Positions 45,563 to 54,423 of a stretch of DNA of 64,000 nucleotides are shown here, piece by piece. The position numbers and the translations under genes were made by a program. Position 1 is the stretch's first letter. The number at the start of each line of letters is the position of its first letter. This stretch comes from Cobetia amphilecti (GTDB taxonomy: Bacteria > Pseudomonadota > Gammaproteobacteria > Pseudomonadales > Halomonadaceae), in NCBI RefSeq assembly GCF_020217465.1, contig NZ_CP084115.1:1798001-1862000 (forward strand), read 5' to 3'. Under the pieces are notes generated by a model. That model had not been told where the DNA came from. It did not search any database and was given only the letters and a program-made list of their open reading frames with translations.

Positions 45563-46197
45563 TCGCCCGGCATGGTGTGAACTGCCACTCGCCCGGGCTC
45601 CTGCGCTGACTCTTCGGTTCATGAAGATGGTGCAGAGGATTGGTGCAGAAGGTCGGTGCAGAGGAGATCGGTGCAGAAGATCAATGCGTGCCCCTTTATC
45701 GCGCACTTGCCGATCACACGCTTGCGCGCGCGGCGCTGGCGTCAGTCCTGCCTTCACCCACGATCATCCTCCCGGCGTTTCACTTGTCCGCATGCGCCCC
45801 TGCAAGCCTGTGCAGGGGCGAGTGTCGAACCGCGTTCTGCCTCAAGGCCCCAGCTCAGCGAGCTTTCGCAGCTGATACCACTCGCCAGGACGGTCTCTCT
45901 CCAAAGCTGTCTCTCACCAACACTGCCTTGCAGCAACGCTGATTGATGCGGCAGCACCCTGACAGATCACTGGCTTGTTAGCGCTTTAGTATGTGAAATA
46001 CCTGATTTTCTAATGTTTGGCAGAGAGATTGCTTGGTCATGTGAAAAAGTAATCGCTTGCCACTGATTTTGGCATTGGTCGTCACGCCAGTGGCTCGCAT
46101 AGCCTGTGGCTGTCTGGTGGGGGCCTGGGCCGTCATGTGCAGGCCCGCCAGGCAAGGATGACTCCAATAACAAGACTCGCGTGTGAGGGACAGGAAT
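45563..46197. other. 635-bp intergenic region with repeat array, hairpin and AT-rich promoter zone
   Basis: No convincing gene lies here. It holds the 13-bp repeat array (45629-45682), a perfect 10-bp hairpin (45795-45804 with 45811-45820) resembling a weak terminator, and an AT-rich stretch around 45975-46060 that is the likely promoter zone for the NhaC gene. Confidence 0.55.
45629..45682. repeat. 13-bp tandem repeat, 4 copies (GGTGCAGANGNTC)
   Basis: Units GGTGCAGAGGATT, GGTGCAGAAGGTC, GGTGCAGAGGAGATC and GGTGCAGAAGATC are consecutive; the third is 2 bp longer. Confidence 0.82.
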
Positions 46198-47655
46198 ATG
46201 CAGCAACAGGACACGAAGGAACTGGTGTTTCGGGGTGGTGTGGTGGGTGCTCTGGTGCCGCTGATGGTGCTGGTGGCGGGGCTGATCTACCTCTCGGTAT
46301 TCGAGCGTGCAGGCACCCAGCCTTTCTGGGCCTGCGCCTGGCTGGCGATGGGGGTCGGGCTCTTTCTGTGTCGTGACCGCTCGGCCTACTGCGAGAGCCT
46401 GCTGCGTGGCATGGGCAACCACACCGCGACCGCCATCATTGCCCTATGGCTGCTCGCCGGGGTCTTCGGCAAGCTGATGATGGCAGGTGGGCTCATCGAT
46501 GGGCTGCAATGGATTGGTGCCTCGATGGGTGCCACCGGTGGTGTCTTCGTGGTGCTCGCCTTCGCCATCTGCATGGTGTTCTCGCTGGGTACGGGCACCA
46601 GCGTGGGCACTGTCATCGGCCTTGGCCCCGTGTTGTATCCGGCCGGCGTGATGCTGGGCGCGGACCCGACGATGCTGGCGGTGGCGCTGCTCTCGGGGGC
46701 AGCCTTCGGTGACAACCTGTCGCCAGTCTCGGATACCACCATCGTGTCGTCCTTCACCCAGGGGGCGCAGGTCGCGGATGTCATTCGCACGCGTCTGCCG
46801 CTGGCACTGTCCGCAGCTGCCATCTGCGTGGTGATCTTCCTGGTGGCCGGTGGCAGCGAGACAGCGCTGGCCGAGGTGCCTGCGCTGGCATCAGGCAATG
46901 CGCTCGGCCTGGTCATGCTGTTGCCTCTGGCCGTGGTGGTCGGCTTGGCCCTCAAGCGTCGCCATATCATCGAAGCGATGTTCTTCGGCAATCTGGTTGC
47001 CATGCTCTGCGCTCTCGCGATCGGCGCCATCAGTCTGGGCGATATCTTTGCGCTGCCGGCACAGCGCGGTGAAAGCACCGGCTTGATCGAGAATGGCATC
47101 GCCTCGGTGACCGGCGCCGTGCTGTTCGCCCTGATGGTACTGGCGCTGACACAGGTGATTCTGGATGCCGGTCTGATGCGTCGTCTGCTCGACAAGGCCA
47201 ACGAGAGTCTCATCAAGACACGCACCGGTGCCGAGACCGGCATTGTCGCCGTGACAGTGGCGGCCTCCATTCCATTGTCTGCCAATGCACCAGCGCTGCT
47301 GCTGGTCGGGCCGGGACTGGTGCGCAAGCTGGCCGAGAAGTTCGGTATCGCGCCAGAGCGCAGTGCCAACCTGATGGATTGCGCCGTCTGCACGGTCTTC
47401 TTCCTGCTGCCCTGGCATATCGCGGTGGCCGTCTGGCAGCAGGTGATCGCTGCCAGTGCCGCCGAGGCGGGCGTCGCGGCGCCGAGTGCCATGGCGTCCT
47501 TCTTCACGCCTTACCCCTGGGCGATGCTGGTGGTGCTGGCCATCTCCATCACCTGGCGTGCGCGCAGCGCTCGCAAGCAGGGCACTCACGCACAGCAGGC
47601 CGCTGGAGGTGGCAATCACGAGACGGTGCTGGCGGCGCCGGCCAGGGAAGTGTGA
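46198..47655 (+). CDS. nhaC: Na+/H+ antiporter, NhaC family
   Basis: A 485-residue protein with about twelve membrane helices. The NhaC signature is GTGTSVGTVIGLGPVLYP followed by SGAAFGDNLSPVSDTTIVSS, with the conserved Asp residues of the ion path. It exports sodium for protons, in keeping with a salt-tolerant host. ATG 46198 has GAGGGA 7 nt upstream. The hydrophilic C-tail after residue 465 is variable. Confidence 0.9.
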   Translation: MQQQDTKELVFRGGVVGALVPLMVLVAGLIYLSVFERAGTQPFWACAWLAMGVGLFLCRDRSAYCESLLRGMGNHTATAIIALWLLAGVFGKLMMAGGLIDGLQWIGASMGATGGVFVVLAFAICMVFSLGTGTSVGTVIGLGPVLYPAGVMLGADPTMLAVALLSGAAFGDNLSPVSDTTIVSSFTQGAQVADVIRTRLPLALSAAAICVVIFLVAGGSETALAEVPALASGNALGLVMLLPLAVVVGLALKRRHIIEAMFFGNLVAMLCALAIGAISLGDIFALPAQRGESTGLIENGIASVTGAVLFALMVLALTQVILDAGLMRRLLDKANESLIKTRTGAETGIVAVTVAASIPLSANAPALLLVGPGLVRKLAEKFGIAPERSANLMDCAVCTVFFLLPWHIAVAVWQQVIAASAAEAGVAAPSAMASFFTPYPWAMLVVLAISITWRARSARKQGTHAQQAAGGGNHETVLAAPAREV

Positions 47656-47713
47656 GCCGCACACGCTAGCCTGTACGTAAGCCAGCGTCCTGACGTTTGT
47701 GGCTTGATGCATA

Positions 47714-47759
47714 CAGCGCCCCGCGATACTCCTGACTGATGGAGTCTCGCGGGGCGCTG
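47714..47759 (+). terminator. Terminator-like long hairpin after nhaC
   Basis: CAGCGCCCCGCGA (47714-47726) pairs with TCGCGGGGCGCTG (47747-47759); ACTCC/GGAGT extends the stem inside. No long T-run follows. Confidence 0.65.
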
Positions 47760-47911
47760 TGGTACCAGGCAGACGCTTTTCTGCTTCTGTCCCAGTCTCT
47801 GGGTATGCCCCTGTTATTGGCCTGCCTGAGACAGGGCGGCATGCATTGTCCCGAACTCAATCCTGCATGGCCTGTCCCAATGTCATGACGTTTCATTTCA
47901 AGGAGCCATGC

Positions 47912-48949
47912 ATGGCGAAGGTACGTATCACGCAACAGGGCACGATCCATTGTTTTCCGGCCGGCTTGAAGGATGAGGCTGGCAAGCTGGTGAACGCGGA
48001 GATTTCCGCCGTGGCCTATGACGGCGAGCGTCTGTTGATGGCGAGTGACAAGCCGATTCCGGGCGAGGGGCGCTCGGCGGTCTTTTCCTTGCCACTGGAT
48101 TCGCAAGGGCCGGATGACAGTCAGCTCGAGTATCTGACCACGCCGCTGATCCGTCAGGCGGTCAAATATGAAGACTTCGCGCTGACCACCGATGGCCGTC
48201 ACATGTTGGCGACCACCGGGTTTGATCGCATCGACAGCGAGAGTCATGCCCTGAATGCCTACAACCACCTGTTGATCTGGCCGCTGGGCGAGCCGGACAA
48301 GGTGCAGGTGGTCGACCCGGACCCGCGTGACGGGGTCGAGGGCTCACTGGAATTCCGTCAGAAGCTGGAAGCGGCCATTGGCCAGCCGTACTACAAGATC
48401 GAAGGCTTGGCGGTCGTGCCGAGTGACAAGGGCGATGGGCTGATCCTGTTCGGGGTGCGCGAACAAGGCAACTCGCATGATGACTTCGCGTACGTGCGTC
48501 GCGTCATCGGGGCGCGCTATGCCATGACCGACAGCGACAATATCGAGTTCATCGAGGACCTTCACGATGTCTATGCCTTTGATCCCGCCGAGTATGAGGG
48601 CGTGAATCACGAGTGTGGTCTTTCGAGCCTGGAATATGACCCCTATCACGCACGCCTCTATCTGGTAACCAGCTTCGAGACCGAGCAGGGCAGTGAAGAG
48701 GTGATCGGGGGCTATCTGTGGGTGCTGTCGCTGGCCGACTTCCATGCAGGCAAATCCCCGACGCTGGTGACGCATGAGGATGGTCGCGTGCTGGAGTTCG
48801 AGCACAAGGCGGAAGGGCTTGCGGTACTGGATCGCGAACGGCTGTTCGTGGTCTATGACAATGATCGCAATCATGAGCTGGGCAGCGTGGATGAACGCGA
48901 TGAGCGTCACTCCTGTGAAGCGCCCTATACGATGCTGGCGCTGGTCTGA
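47912..48949 (+). CDS. Conserved beta-propeller-like protein of unknown function
   Basis: A 345-residue soluble protein that I do not recognise by name. It has repeated strand-rich blocks (ISAVAYDGERLLMASD, EDFALTTDGRHMLATTG, IEGLAVVPSDKGDGLILFGVR, AEGLAVLDRERLFVVYDND) that look like propeller blades. Asp/Glu/His-rich turns such as NHECGLSSLEYD could bind a metal. No signal peptide is visible. ATG 47912 has AAGGAG 6 nt upstream. It stands alone between a hairpin and a gene-free gap, so context gives no clue. Confidence 0.75.
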   Translation: MAKVRITQQGTIHCFPAGLKDEAGKLVNAEISAVAYDGERLLMASDKPIPGEGRSAVFSLPLDSQGPDDSQLEYLTTPLIRQAVKYEDFALTTDGRHMLATTGFDRIDSESHALNAYNHLLIWPLGEPDKVQVVDPDPRDGVEGSLEFRQKLEAAIGQPYYKIEGLAVVPSDKGDGLILFGVREQGNSHDDFAYVRRVIGARYAMTDSDNIEFIEDLHDVYAFDPAEYEGVNHECGLSSLEYDPYHARLYLVTSFETEQGSEEVIGGYLWVLSLADFHAGKSPTLVTHEDGRVLEFEHKAEGLAVLDRERLFVVYDNDRNHELGSVDERDERHSCEAPYTMLALV

Positions 48950-49257
48950 CGGCAGCTTATCGGATTAGAGATCGGTTCACAGGCCGGGGAAACAAACTCA
49001 CGGCTTTGGCACCGAAATGGGGGGGCTGACTGTCTTCGTGATGGCCTCCCTGATCTTCTCTGTTAGCACTTCTGTTATCGCCTGCGCGTTGCTGATTGAG
49101 CTCCACGCTGAATCATCATTTCCCCGCAGGGATTGATGACGACAAAGCCCCGACATGCCTGTGCATGTCGGGGCTTTTCATGATCTCACCTTCCCTGTGT
49201 CAATGCGCTTTGTTACACGACATCGAGTGGTGAATCCATTCTATTCAAGGCTTGAGA
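48950..49257. other. Gene-free region with one terminator
   Basis: Apart from the hairpin at 49144-49177 I see nothing recognisable in these 308 bases. Confidence 0.5.
49144..49180. terminator. Bidirectional terminator
   Basis: AAAGCCCCGACATGC (49144-49158) pairs perfectly with 49163-49177, loop CTGT, then TT. It lies between two convergent genes. Confidence 0.9.
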
Positions 49258-49773
49258 TTACATGGCCTTGTAGAACAGATAATCGGCCTGGTACATCACG
49301 ATTTCGACCTTGTCCTTGTGGGCTTCATCGCAGGCCATGTCAGGTGCGGCACCGCCCTGGGTATTGAGGCGCTGAACATAGGTGACGCCCTGCATGTGCC
49401 CTTCACCTTCGGCCGGGTTGGACTCGACCAGCTGCAGCGGAATATTGCCCTTGCCGTTGGGCTCTACCGCCAGCTGTGTACCGGTGATCTTGGAGCCATC
49501 CATGGATTCCCAGGTGGCGGGCGGACCATAGTATTTGCCGACCTGCTTGCCATCGGCATCATTCAGCGCGGCATCCGGACCCTTGAAGACCCAGCCCATG
49601 GTGCCATCGTCCTTGGCTTCGCAGGCCCATTTGATCTTGCCGACACCGACGGTTTCCATGGCGACTTCATTGCCTTTTGGCACCGTGACGCTCTCGGGAA
49701 CCTCCATGGCTTGAGCCAGCGGGCTCAATGCGAGGGCAGCGAAAATACCAGAGATACAGGCGATTGTTTTCAT
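49258..49773 (-). CDS. Secreted DUF3455 protein
   Basis: A 171-residue exported protein with a clear signal peptide (MKTIACISGIFAALALSP then AQA, cleavage near residue 22). The DUF3455 pattern is GVGKIKWACEAK, WVFKGPDAALND, the YYGPPATWESMDGSKITG block and a later IPLQLVES segment. The family has no assigned function; members occur in periplasm or outside the cell of bacteria and fungi. Two cysteines could form a disulfide. Confidence 0.85.
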   Translation of the reverse strand: MKTIACISGIFAALALSPLAQAMEVPESVTVPKGNEVAMETVGVGKIKWACEAKDDGTMGWVFKGPDAALNDADGKQVGKYYGPPATWESMDGSKITGTQLAVEPNGKGNIPLQLVESNPAEGEGHMQGVTYVQRLNTQGGAAPDMACDEAHKDKVEIVMYQADYLFYKAM

Positions 49774-50002
49774 CTTGACGACTCCGTAGACAGATAAGGT
49801 TCAGCTAGCGGTTGCAGGTGTGTCGTTGTCTCCCTTGCACTGTTTATAACGCTGGCCTTTCTCGTCTGGATGTCACGGGATCAGATTTTTTTCATGGTTT
49901 TTTTCGTGGCCTGTTTTCAGCGCTTATCAGCGGCGTCATGAAAAGAGGCCAAAAGCGCAAAGCGGGCGAGGTGAAGGCCAGGTGTCAAGCAATAGGCCCA
50001 GA

Positions 50003-50045
50003 CACACAGACGCCCCGCAGCACGAGGCTACGGGGCGTCTGTGTG
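50003..50045 (-). terminator. Terminator-like hairpin after the peroxiredoxin gene
   Basis: CACACAGACGCCCCG (50003-50017) pairs perfectly with 50031-50045, loop 13 nt. It lies 22 bp beyond the stop of the minus-strand peroxiredoxin gene. Confidence 0.75.
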
Positions 50046-50066
50046 GCGACATGAACCCTGAAGGAT

Positions 50067-50606
50067 TCAGTCGTAATCGCGGGTGCCGCGAATCGGGTAG
50101 TCATTATCCGGCTTGCGGATGAACTCGATGCCCCCGATGAGGGTATCCAGATCAGGGCGCACGAAGGGCGCGTTGGCGATTTCCTGAATCTGGATCTTGC
50201 CTTCGCCATTGACGATGAAGAAGGCAGGCTCCGGGAAGTCGTGATCGGTTTCCTTTTCGCTGCGCGGCGTCGAGATGAATAGTCCCAGCGATTGCATCTG
50301 TTCGAGGGTCAGCCCATACGCGAGCGGGAAGTTGACCTCCAGCGACTCGCGATGCTGCGTGAGCTGCTGCTCATCATCGGCAGACACGGCGACCAGATCG
50401 ACGCCCTGGGCGCTGAAGCGCTCGCGATAGCTCTCCAGCTTGTTGAGAAACTTGGTGCAGATCGGGCAATGCTTGCCGCGATAGACCACGACCAGCTGCC
50501 AGTCATGCTCGCCCTGGGGCTTGCCGAGGGTCAGTGCCTCACCGTCGCTGCGTTTGACCTGGATGGCCGGGAATTCACTGCCTGGATGAAGCTTGCGTGT
50601 ATACAT
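50067..50606 (-). CDS. Peroxiredoxin-like thioredoxin-fold protein (AhpC/TSA family)
   Basis: A 179-residue protein. The redox site is VVYRGKHCPICTKFL with C47 and C50 as a CxxC pair in the peroxiredoxin position. The rest of the thioredoxin fold follows (DLVAVSADDEQQL, PAFFIVNGEGKI). It probably reduces peroxides or mediates disulfide exchange in the cytoplasm. ATG 50606 has GGGAG 9 nt upstream and matches the natural domain start. Upstream lies an unusual 16-bp repeat array, which may fall in the leader or promoter. Confidence 0.85.
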   Translation of the reverse strand: MYTRKLHPGSEFPAIQVKRSDGEALTLGKPQGEHDWQLVVVYRGKHCPICTKFLNKLESYRERFSAQGVDLVAVSADDEQQLTQHRESLEVNFPLAYGLTLEQMQSLGLFISTPRSEKETDHDFPEPAFFIVNGEGKIQIQEIANAPFVRPDLDTLIGGIEFIRKPDNDYPIRGTRDYD

Positions 50607-50669
50607 GCAATTTGGCTCCCTTTGGAAGATCACGGCGTTGGCTTTCATGTCATCGCTGATCAGGCGGCG

Positions 50670-50748
50670 GATATCACGTGTCTTTGATACCACGTGTCTG
50701 GGATATCACGTGTCATCGATATCACGTGCCTGGATATCAAGCGCCTTG
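50670..50748. repeat. 16-bp tandem repeat, 5 copies (GATATCACGTGTCNNN)
   Basis: Units start at 50670, 50686, 50702, 50718 and 50733 (one is 15 bp). Each carries two palindromic cores, GATATC (or GATACC) and CACGTG, in the first four copies. The array is 64 bp upstream of the peroxiredoxin start codon on the minus strand. Confidence 0.88.
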
Positions 50749-50892
50749 AATGACCAGCCACAGAATACGCCATGTGTCCCCCTTGAATGACGCCATTGTC
50801 AGGGTTTTCAAGGGGGCCCTTGGCGCAACGCGAGGGTGCGTACATCGCCAGGGGCCACCACGGGGCCGTTCGGGGTGCTTTTCAGCAGAGGA

Positions 50893-51462
50893 TCAACCCA
50901 GGTAGCCGGTGTGATCCAGCAGAATGGTCGTGCCGATGCCGATCAGCACCAGGCCACCGATGATTTCCGCGCGCTTGCCGACCATCTTGCCCAGCACACC
51001 GCCCAGCATCACGCCGGCGGTGGCCATCACGAAGGTGGCGGTCCCGATCGCCAGCGCAGTGGTGACGATGTTCACGCCCGCAAAGGCAAGCCCGGCACCC
51101 ACGGCCATGGCATCGATACTGGTGGACAGGCCGGTCAGCATCAGGCGGGGCAACGACTGCGGCGTGGTGCAGTCCTCGTCTTCCTCGTCCTTGGAGAGCC
51201 CCTCATGAATCATGTGCAGGCCGAGCAGCAGCAGCAGGGCGAAGGCGATCCAGTGGTCCCACTGTTCGACATGGACGGCCAGTGAGCGACCGATCAGCCA
51301 GCCGATCACGGGCGTGATGGCTTCGATGACCCCGAAGATGAGGCCGATGCGCAGGGCGTCTTTCAGAGAGGGACGGCGTATGGCGGCTCCCTTGCACAGG
51401 GCGGCAGCAAAGGCGTCGCAGGACATGGAGAAGGCGAGCAGAAATGTCGGTAGCAGAGGCAT
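50893..51462 (-). CDS. mntP: Manganese efflux pump MntP
   Basis: A 189-residue membrane protein with six helices in two inverted repeats. The MntP motif SMSCDAFAAALCKGA near the start and the matching LSTSIDAMAVGAGLAF in the second half hold the paired Asp residues that bind Mn2+. It exports manganese. The upstream leader carries a yybP-ykoY riboswitch, so expression is expected to rise with cellular Mn2+. Confidence 0.94.
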   Translation of the reverse strand: MPLLPTFLLAFSMSCDAFAAALCKGAAIRRPSLKDALRIGLIFGVIEAITPVIGWLIGRSLAVHVEQWDHWIAFALLLLLGLHMIHEGLSKDEEDEDCTTPQSLPRLMLTGLSTSIDAMAVGAGLAFAGVNIVTTALAIGTATFVMATAGVMLGGVLGKMVGKRAEIIGGLVLIGIGTTILLDHTGYLG

Positions 51463-51536
51463 GAGTCAGGATGTTCCAGGCCGGTTGCGAGTCAATAACA
51501 GAAAGACACCACCGGCCGGAAGCGTCTGACTGTCAT

Positions 51537-51674
51537 TGGTCTCGCCGAACCTCGTCCTGACTGATCACGGGCATGATCGGATAGGTGGGTCCTCGGTGCC
51601 ACGGCAATGCCTGCCGACTATGTTGACATCCGAGACTCTCGTTGGGTGACGAGAGCGGGCTACTCCCCAAAAAC
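51537..51674 (-). promoter_or_regulatory. yybP-ykoY manganese riboswitch
   Basis: Read on the minus strand, the leader begins TTTTTGGGGAGTAGCCCGCT, contains the ATGTCAACATAGTCGG core and ends AGGTTCGGCGAGACCA. These are the hallmark conserved segments of the manganese-sensing yybP-ykoY class, in the right order. It ends 75 bp before the mntP start. A TAGTAT hexamer at 51682-51687 could be the -10 element just upstream. Confidence 0.9.
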
Positions 51675-51846
51675 TGGTGGCATACTAGCAACAAAATCTT
51701 GTCATTTCACCCCCTTGTGTCACAAGCCCCTGACTTTCATAACTTGTCTTTCGAGTCAGAGCGGCGCCACGCCGACGTGTCTGATGCCACCGAAGTCTTG
51801 AAGTTTCAGTCTTGAAGCTTCAACAGGATGCCAAGGAGTCAAGGGT

Positions 51847-52710
51847 ATGAGCGACAGTTATCAGCCGCCCAAGGTCTGGACATGGGAAAGCGAGAGTGGC
51901 GGCAAGTTCGCCAGTACCAATCGGCCGATCGCGGGCCCGACGCATGACAAGGAGCTGCCGGTCGGCGGGCATCCCTTCCAGCTCTACTCCATGGCGACAC
52001 CCAACGGCGTGAAGGTCACCATCATGTTCGAGGAGCTGCTGGCGCTCGGGCATAGCGGCGCCGAATACGATGCCTGGCCGATCCGTATCGGCGAGGGCGA
52101 TCAGTTCGGCAGTGATTTCGTAGCGATCAATCCCAATTCCAAGATCCCAGCGCTGATGGACAGAAGCGGCGAGACGCCGATTCGCGTGTTCGAATCCGGC
52201 TCCATCCTGCTGCATCTGGCCGAGAAGTTCGGCGCCTTGATCCCCAAGGACCCCGCCAAGCGTGTCGAAGTCATGAACTGGCTGTTCTGGCAGATGGGCT
52301 CTGCGCCGTACCTGGGCGGTGGTTTTGGCCACTTCTATGCCTACGCCCCGGAAAAGCTCGAGTACCCGATCAACCGCTTCGCGATGGAGACCAAGCGTCA
52401 ACTGGACGTGCTGGATCGTCAGCTGGCCGACAACGTCTATATCGCCGGTGACGAATACAGCATCGCGGATATCGCCATCTATGCCTGGTATGGCGCACTT
52501 GTCGAAGGCAAGCTCTATGACGCTGCCGAGTTCCTCTCCGTGCAGGACTACACGCACGTGCAGCGCTGGGCCAGGTCGATTGCCGAACGCCCGGCGGTCA
52601 AGCGGGGTCGCATGGTCAATCGTTTCTGGGGAGAGCCGCAGGAGCAGCTGATCGAACGCCACTCGGCGAGCGACTTCGAGACCAACACCGAAGACAAGCG
52701 TAGCGACTGA
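51847..52710 (+). CDS. yghU: Glutathione S-transferase-like disulfide-bond oxidoreductase YghU
   Basis: A 287-residue GST-family protein. The characteristic N-terminal extension (YQPPKVWTWES, then NRPIAGPTHDKELPVG) precedes the thioredoxin-like domain (about 45-135, with NPNSKIPAL and FESGSILLHLAEKFG). A helical GST C-terminal domain ends about residue 270. YghU binds two glutathiones and reduces disulfides or organic peroxides. AAGGAG is about 10 nt before ATG 51847. It stands alone, followed by a terminator. Confidence 0.92.
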   Translation: MSDSYQPPKVWTWESESGGKFASTNRPIAGPTHDKELPVGGHPFQLYSMATPNGVKVTIMFEELLALGHSGAEYDAWPIRIGEGDQFGSDFVAINPNSKIPALMDRSGETPIRVFESGSILLHLAEKFGALIPKDPAKRVEVMNWLFWQMGSAPYLGGGFGHFYAYAPEKLEYPINRFAMETKRQLDVLDRQLADNVYIAGDEYSIADIAIYAWYGALVEGKLYDAAEFLSVQDYTHVQRWARSIAERPAVKRGRMVNRFWGEPQEQLIERHSASDFETNTEDKRSD

Positions 52711-52782
52711 TTATTGCCACGCGATTGTCTGTTAGAGATCGTCTGTCAGTGGCCGTCGAGCAATGAGCGTTCAGTCACAACA

Positions 52783-52809
52783 AGGGCTACCCATCGGGTA
52801 GCCCTTTTG
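52783..52809. terminator. Bidirectional rho-independent terminator
   Basis: AAGGGCTACCC (52783-52793) pairs with GGGTAGCCCTT (52797-52807), loop ATC, followed by TT. It lies between yghU (+) and the oxidoreductase gene (-). Confidence 0.9.
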
Positions 52810-52840
52810 CGTTCTGGCCGGTCGCGCGGGCAGGGGGCTT

Positions 52841-53905
52841 TCAGTCCTGACGGACCTTGAGCACGACCTTGCCCACGTGACCTTTCTGCTGGAAGACCTC
52901 TTGAGCGGTGGCTATCTCGGCCAGCGCGAAGGTGTCAGCGACCAGCGGCTTGATGTTGCCTTGCTCGATATGGCGCACGAGATTGGTGAAGACCTCCGGT
53001 TCCAGCACTGTGCAGCCGAAGAAGCTCAAGTCCTTCAGATACAGCGTGCGCAGGTCGAGTTCCACCATCTCGCCACCGATGGCGCCCGCGACGGCGTAGC
53101 GCCCCTTGTAGCCCAGGATGTCCAACAGTTGCGGCCATTGCGGGCCGCCCACCAGATCGATGACCACCTCGACACTCTGGCCGTTGAGCGCCTCGTCGAG
53201 AGGCTGATCGCGCAGCACGATGTCATCGGATCCGAGATCGCGCAGGGCATCGGCCTTGGCCGCGCTGGTCACGGCGATCACATGGGCACCACGGGCCTTG
53301 GCAAGCTGGACGGCCGCGGAGCCGACCCCACCGGAGGCGCCGGTGATCAACACGCGCTCGCCCTTGGCAAGCTGTGCGCGAGTCAGCATGTTCTCGGCGG
53401 TGGAGTAGGAGCAGGGGAAGGAGGCGAGTTCCACATCGCTGAGCGAGCTCTCGACGCGCAGGGCATGGCGCGCCGCTACCCGGGTGTATTCGGCAAAGCC
53501 GCCATCGCATTCGGCGCCGATATACCAGGCGGACTCCAGCACCTGGCCGTCGTGCTCCCTCAGGCAGGGCTCGATCAGCACACGCTCGCCGAGGCGCGCC
53601 TGGCTGACGTCTGAGCCGACCGCGACGATCTCGCCGCAGATATCGGCCCCCTGGATGCGCGGGAAATGGATCGGCTGCCCGGACCAGCTGGCATCCTCGG
53701 CCTCGCCATCGCCCTTGGAGTACCAGGCCAGCCGCGTGTTGAGGTCGGTATTGTTGACGCCAGCCGCGCCGACCCGCACCAGCACGTCACGCGGGCCGGG
53801 TGTCGGGCGAGGAATGTCGTCACGCACTTCCAGCATTTCCGGGCCGCCATGGCCGGTCAGGTAGACGCCGTGCATGCTGTCTTTGCTTGTGGCAAGTGAG
53901 CTCAT
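52841..53905 (-). CDS. Zinc-type alcohol dehydrogenase/quinone oxidoreductase (MDR family)
   Basis: A 354-residue medium-chain dehydrogenase. The N-terminal catalytic domain contains VLVRVGAAGVNNTDLNTR and GADICGEIVAVG. The NAD(P)-binding motif GASGGVGSAAVQLAK follows at about residues 185-200. The cysteine ligands of structural zinc are absent, so the quinone-reductase branch is more likely. Its start overlaps the TetR stop by ATGA: the two form an operon in which TetR probably represses both. Confidence 0.85.
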   Translation of the reverse strand: MSSLATSKDSMHGVYLTGHGGPEMLEVRDDIPRPTPGPRDVLVRVGAAGVNNTDLNTRLAWYSKGDGEAEDASWSGQPIHFPRIQGADICGEIVAVGSDVSQARLGERVLIEPCLREHDGQVLESAWYIGAECDGGFAEYTRVAARHALRVESSLSDVELASFPCSYSTAENMLTRAQLAKGERVLITGASGGVGSAAVQLAKARGAHVIAVTSAAKADALRDLGSDDIVLRDQPLDEALNGQSVEVVIDLVGGPQWPQLLDILGYKGRYAVAGAIGGEMVELDLRTLYLKDLSFFGCTVLEPEVFTNLVRHIEQGNIKPLVADTFALAEIATAQEVFQQKGHVGKVVLKVRQD

Positions 53906-54423
53906 CGGTGGGGTGCTCCCAACAGGGTCAGTGTGGTGGAAAGTGCGGCCTCGATGGCCTTCTCGCCCAGCACCAGCCAGGCGGAGGAGGCGCCTTCATG
54001 GATCAGGAACAGCTCGGTGGCGAGGTCCTCGCGGCGGCTGCGTTGGCCGAGCCACTCGAGAATCTCGTGCTTGTGGCGGTCGACGGCCTCGCGCACCTGC
54101 GGGTTGTCGGGAAAGGCCGCCAGGGCATTGACCGACATGCAGCCGTTGGGTGCCTCGAACGCCATCCAGTGACCCAACCGCTGGTAGAGGTGGCTGAGCG
54201 CCGCAGCGCCATCCTCGGGCACTCCCTCTTCGAGGAAGGCCATATAGCGCTCGTGGCGATGCTGAAGCGCACCGATCACCATGCTCTCCTTGGAGGGGAA
54301 GTGGCGATAGAGGGTGCGCAGACTCACGTCTGACGCTGCCTTGAGCTCGGCAACACTCGGTTCTGCGAAGCCGCGCTGGCTGAAGAGCGTCTCCAGGCGG
54401 GCGGCGATATCGTGCTGGATCAT
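53902..54423 (-). CDS. TetR-family regulator
   Basis: A 173-residue repressor with a helix-turn-helix near residues 20-50 (PSVAELKAASDVSLRTLYRHFPSKESM). The helical ligand domain is short (about 60-165). It is cotranscribed with the downstream oxidoreductase by a 4-bp overlap, suggesting control by the enzyme's substrate. The N-terminus is slightly short for the family; no better start is seen. Confidence 0.85.
   Translation of the reverse strand: MIQHDIAARLETLFSQRGFAEPSVAELKAASDVSLRTLYRHFPSKESMVIGALQHRHERYMAFLEEGVPEDGAAALSHLYQRLGHWMAFEAPNGCMSVNALAAFPDNPQVREAVDRHKHEILEWLGQRSRREDLATELFLIHEGASSAWLVLGEKAIEAALSTTLTLLGAPHR

Noticed and set aside
45967-46422. Minus-strand open frame of 151 codons upstream of nhaC
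   Set aside because: Overlaps the nhaC start region and an AT-rich promoter zone; composition unlike real genes here.
50607-50693. N-terminal extension of the peroxiredoxin from an upstream start at 50693
   Set aside because: The extension runs into the 16-bp repeat array and lacks a ribosome site, whereas ATG 50606 has one and fits the domain start.
50670-50748. CRISPR array
   Set aside because: Units are directly tandem with no unique spacers and only 16 bp long; no cas genes are in the window. The same argument applies to all other arrays listed.
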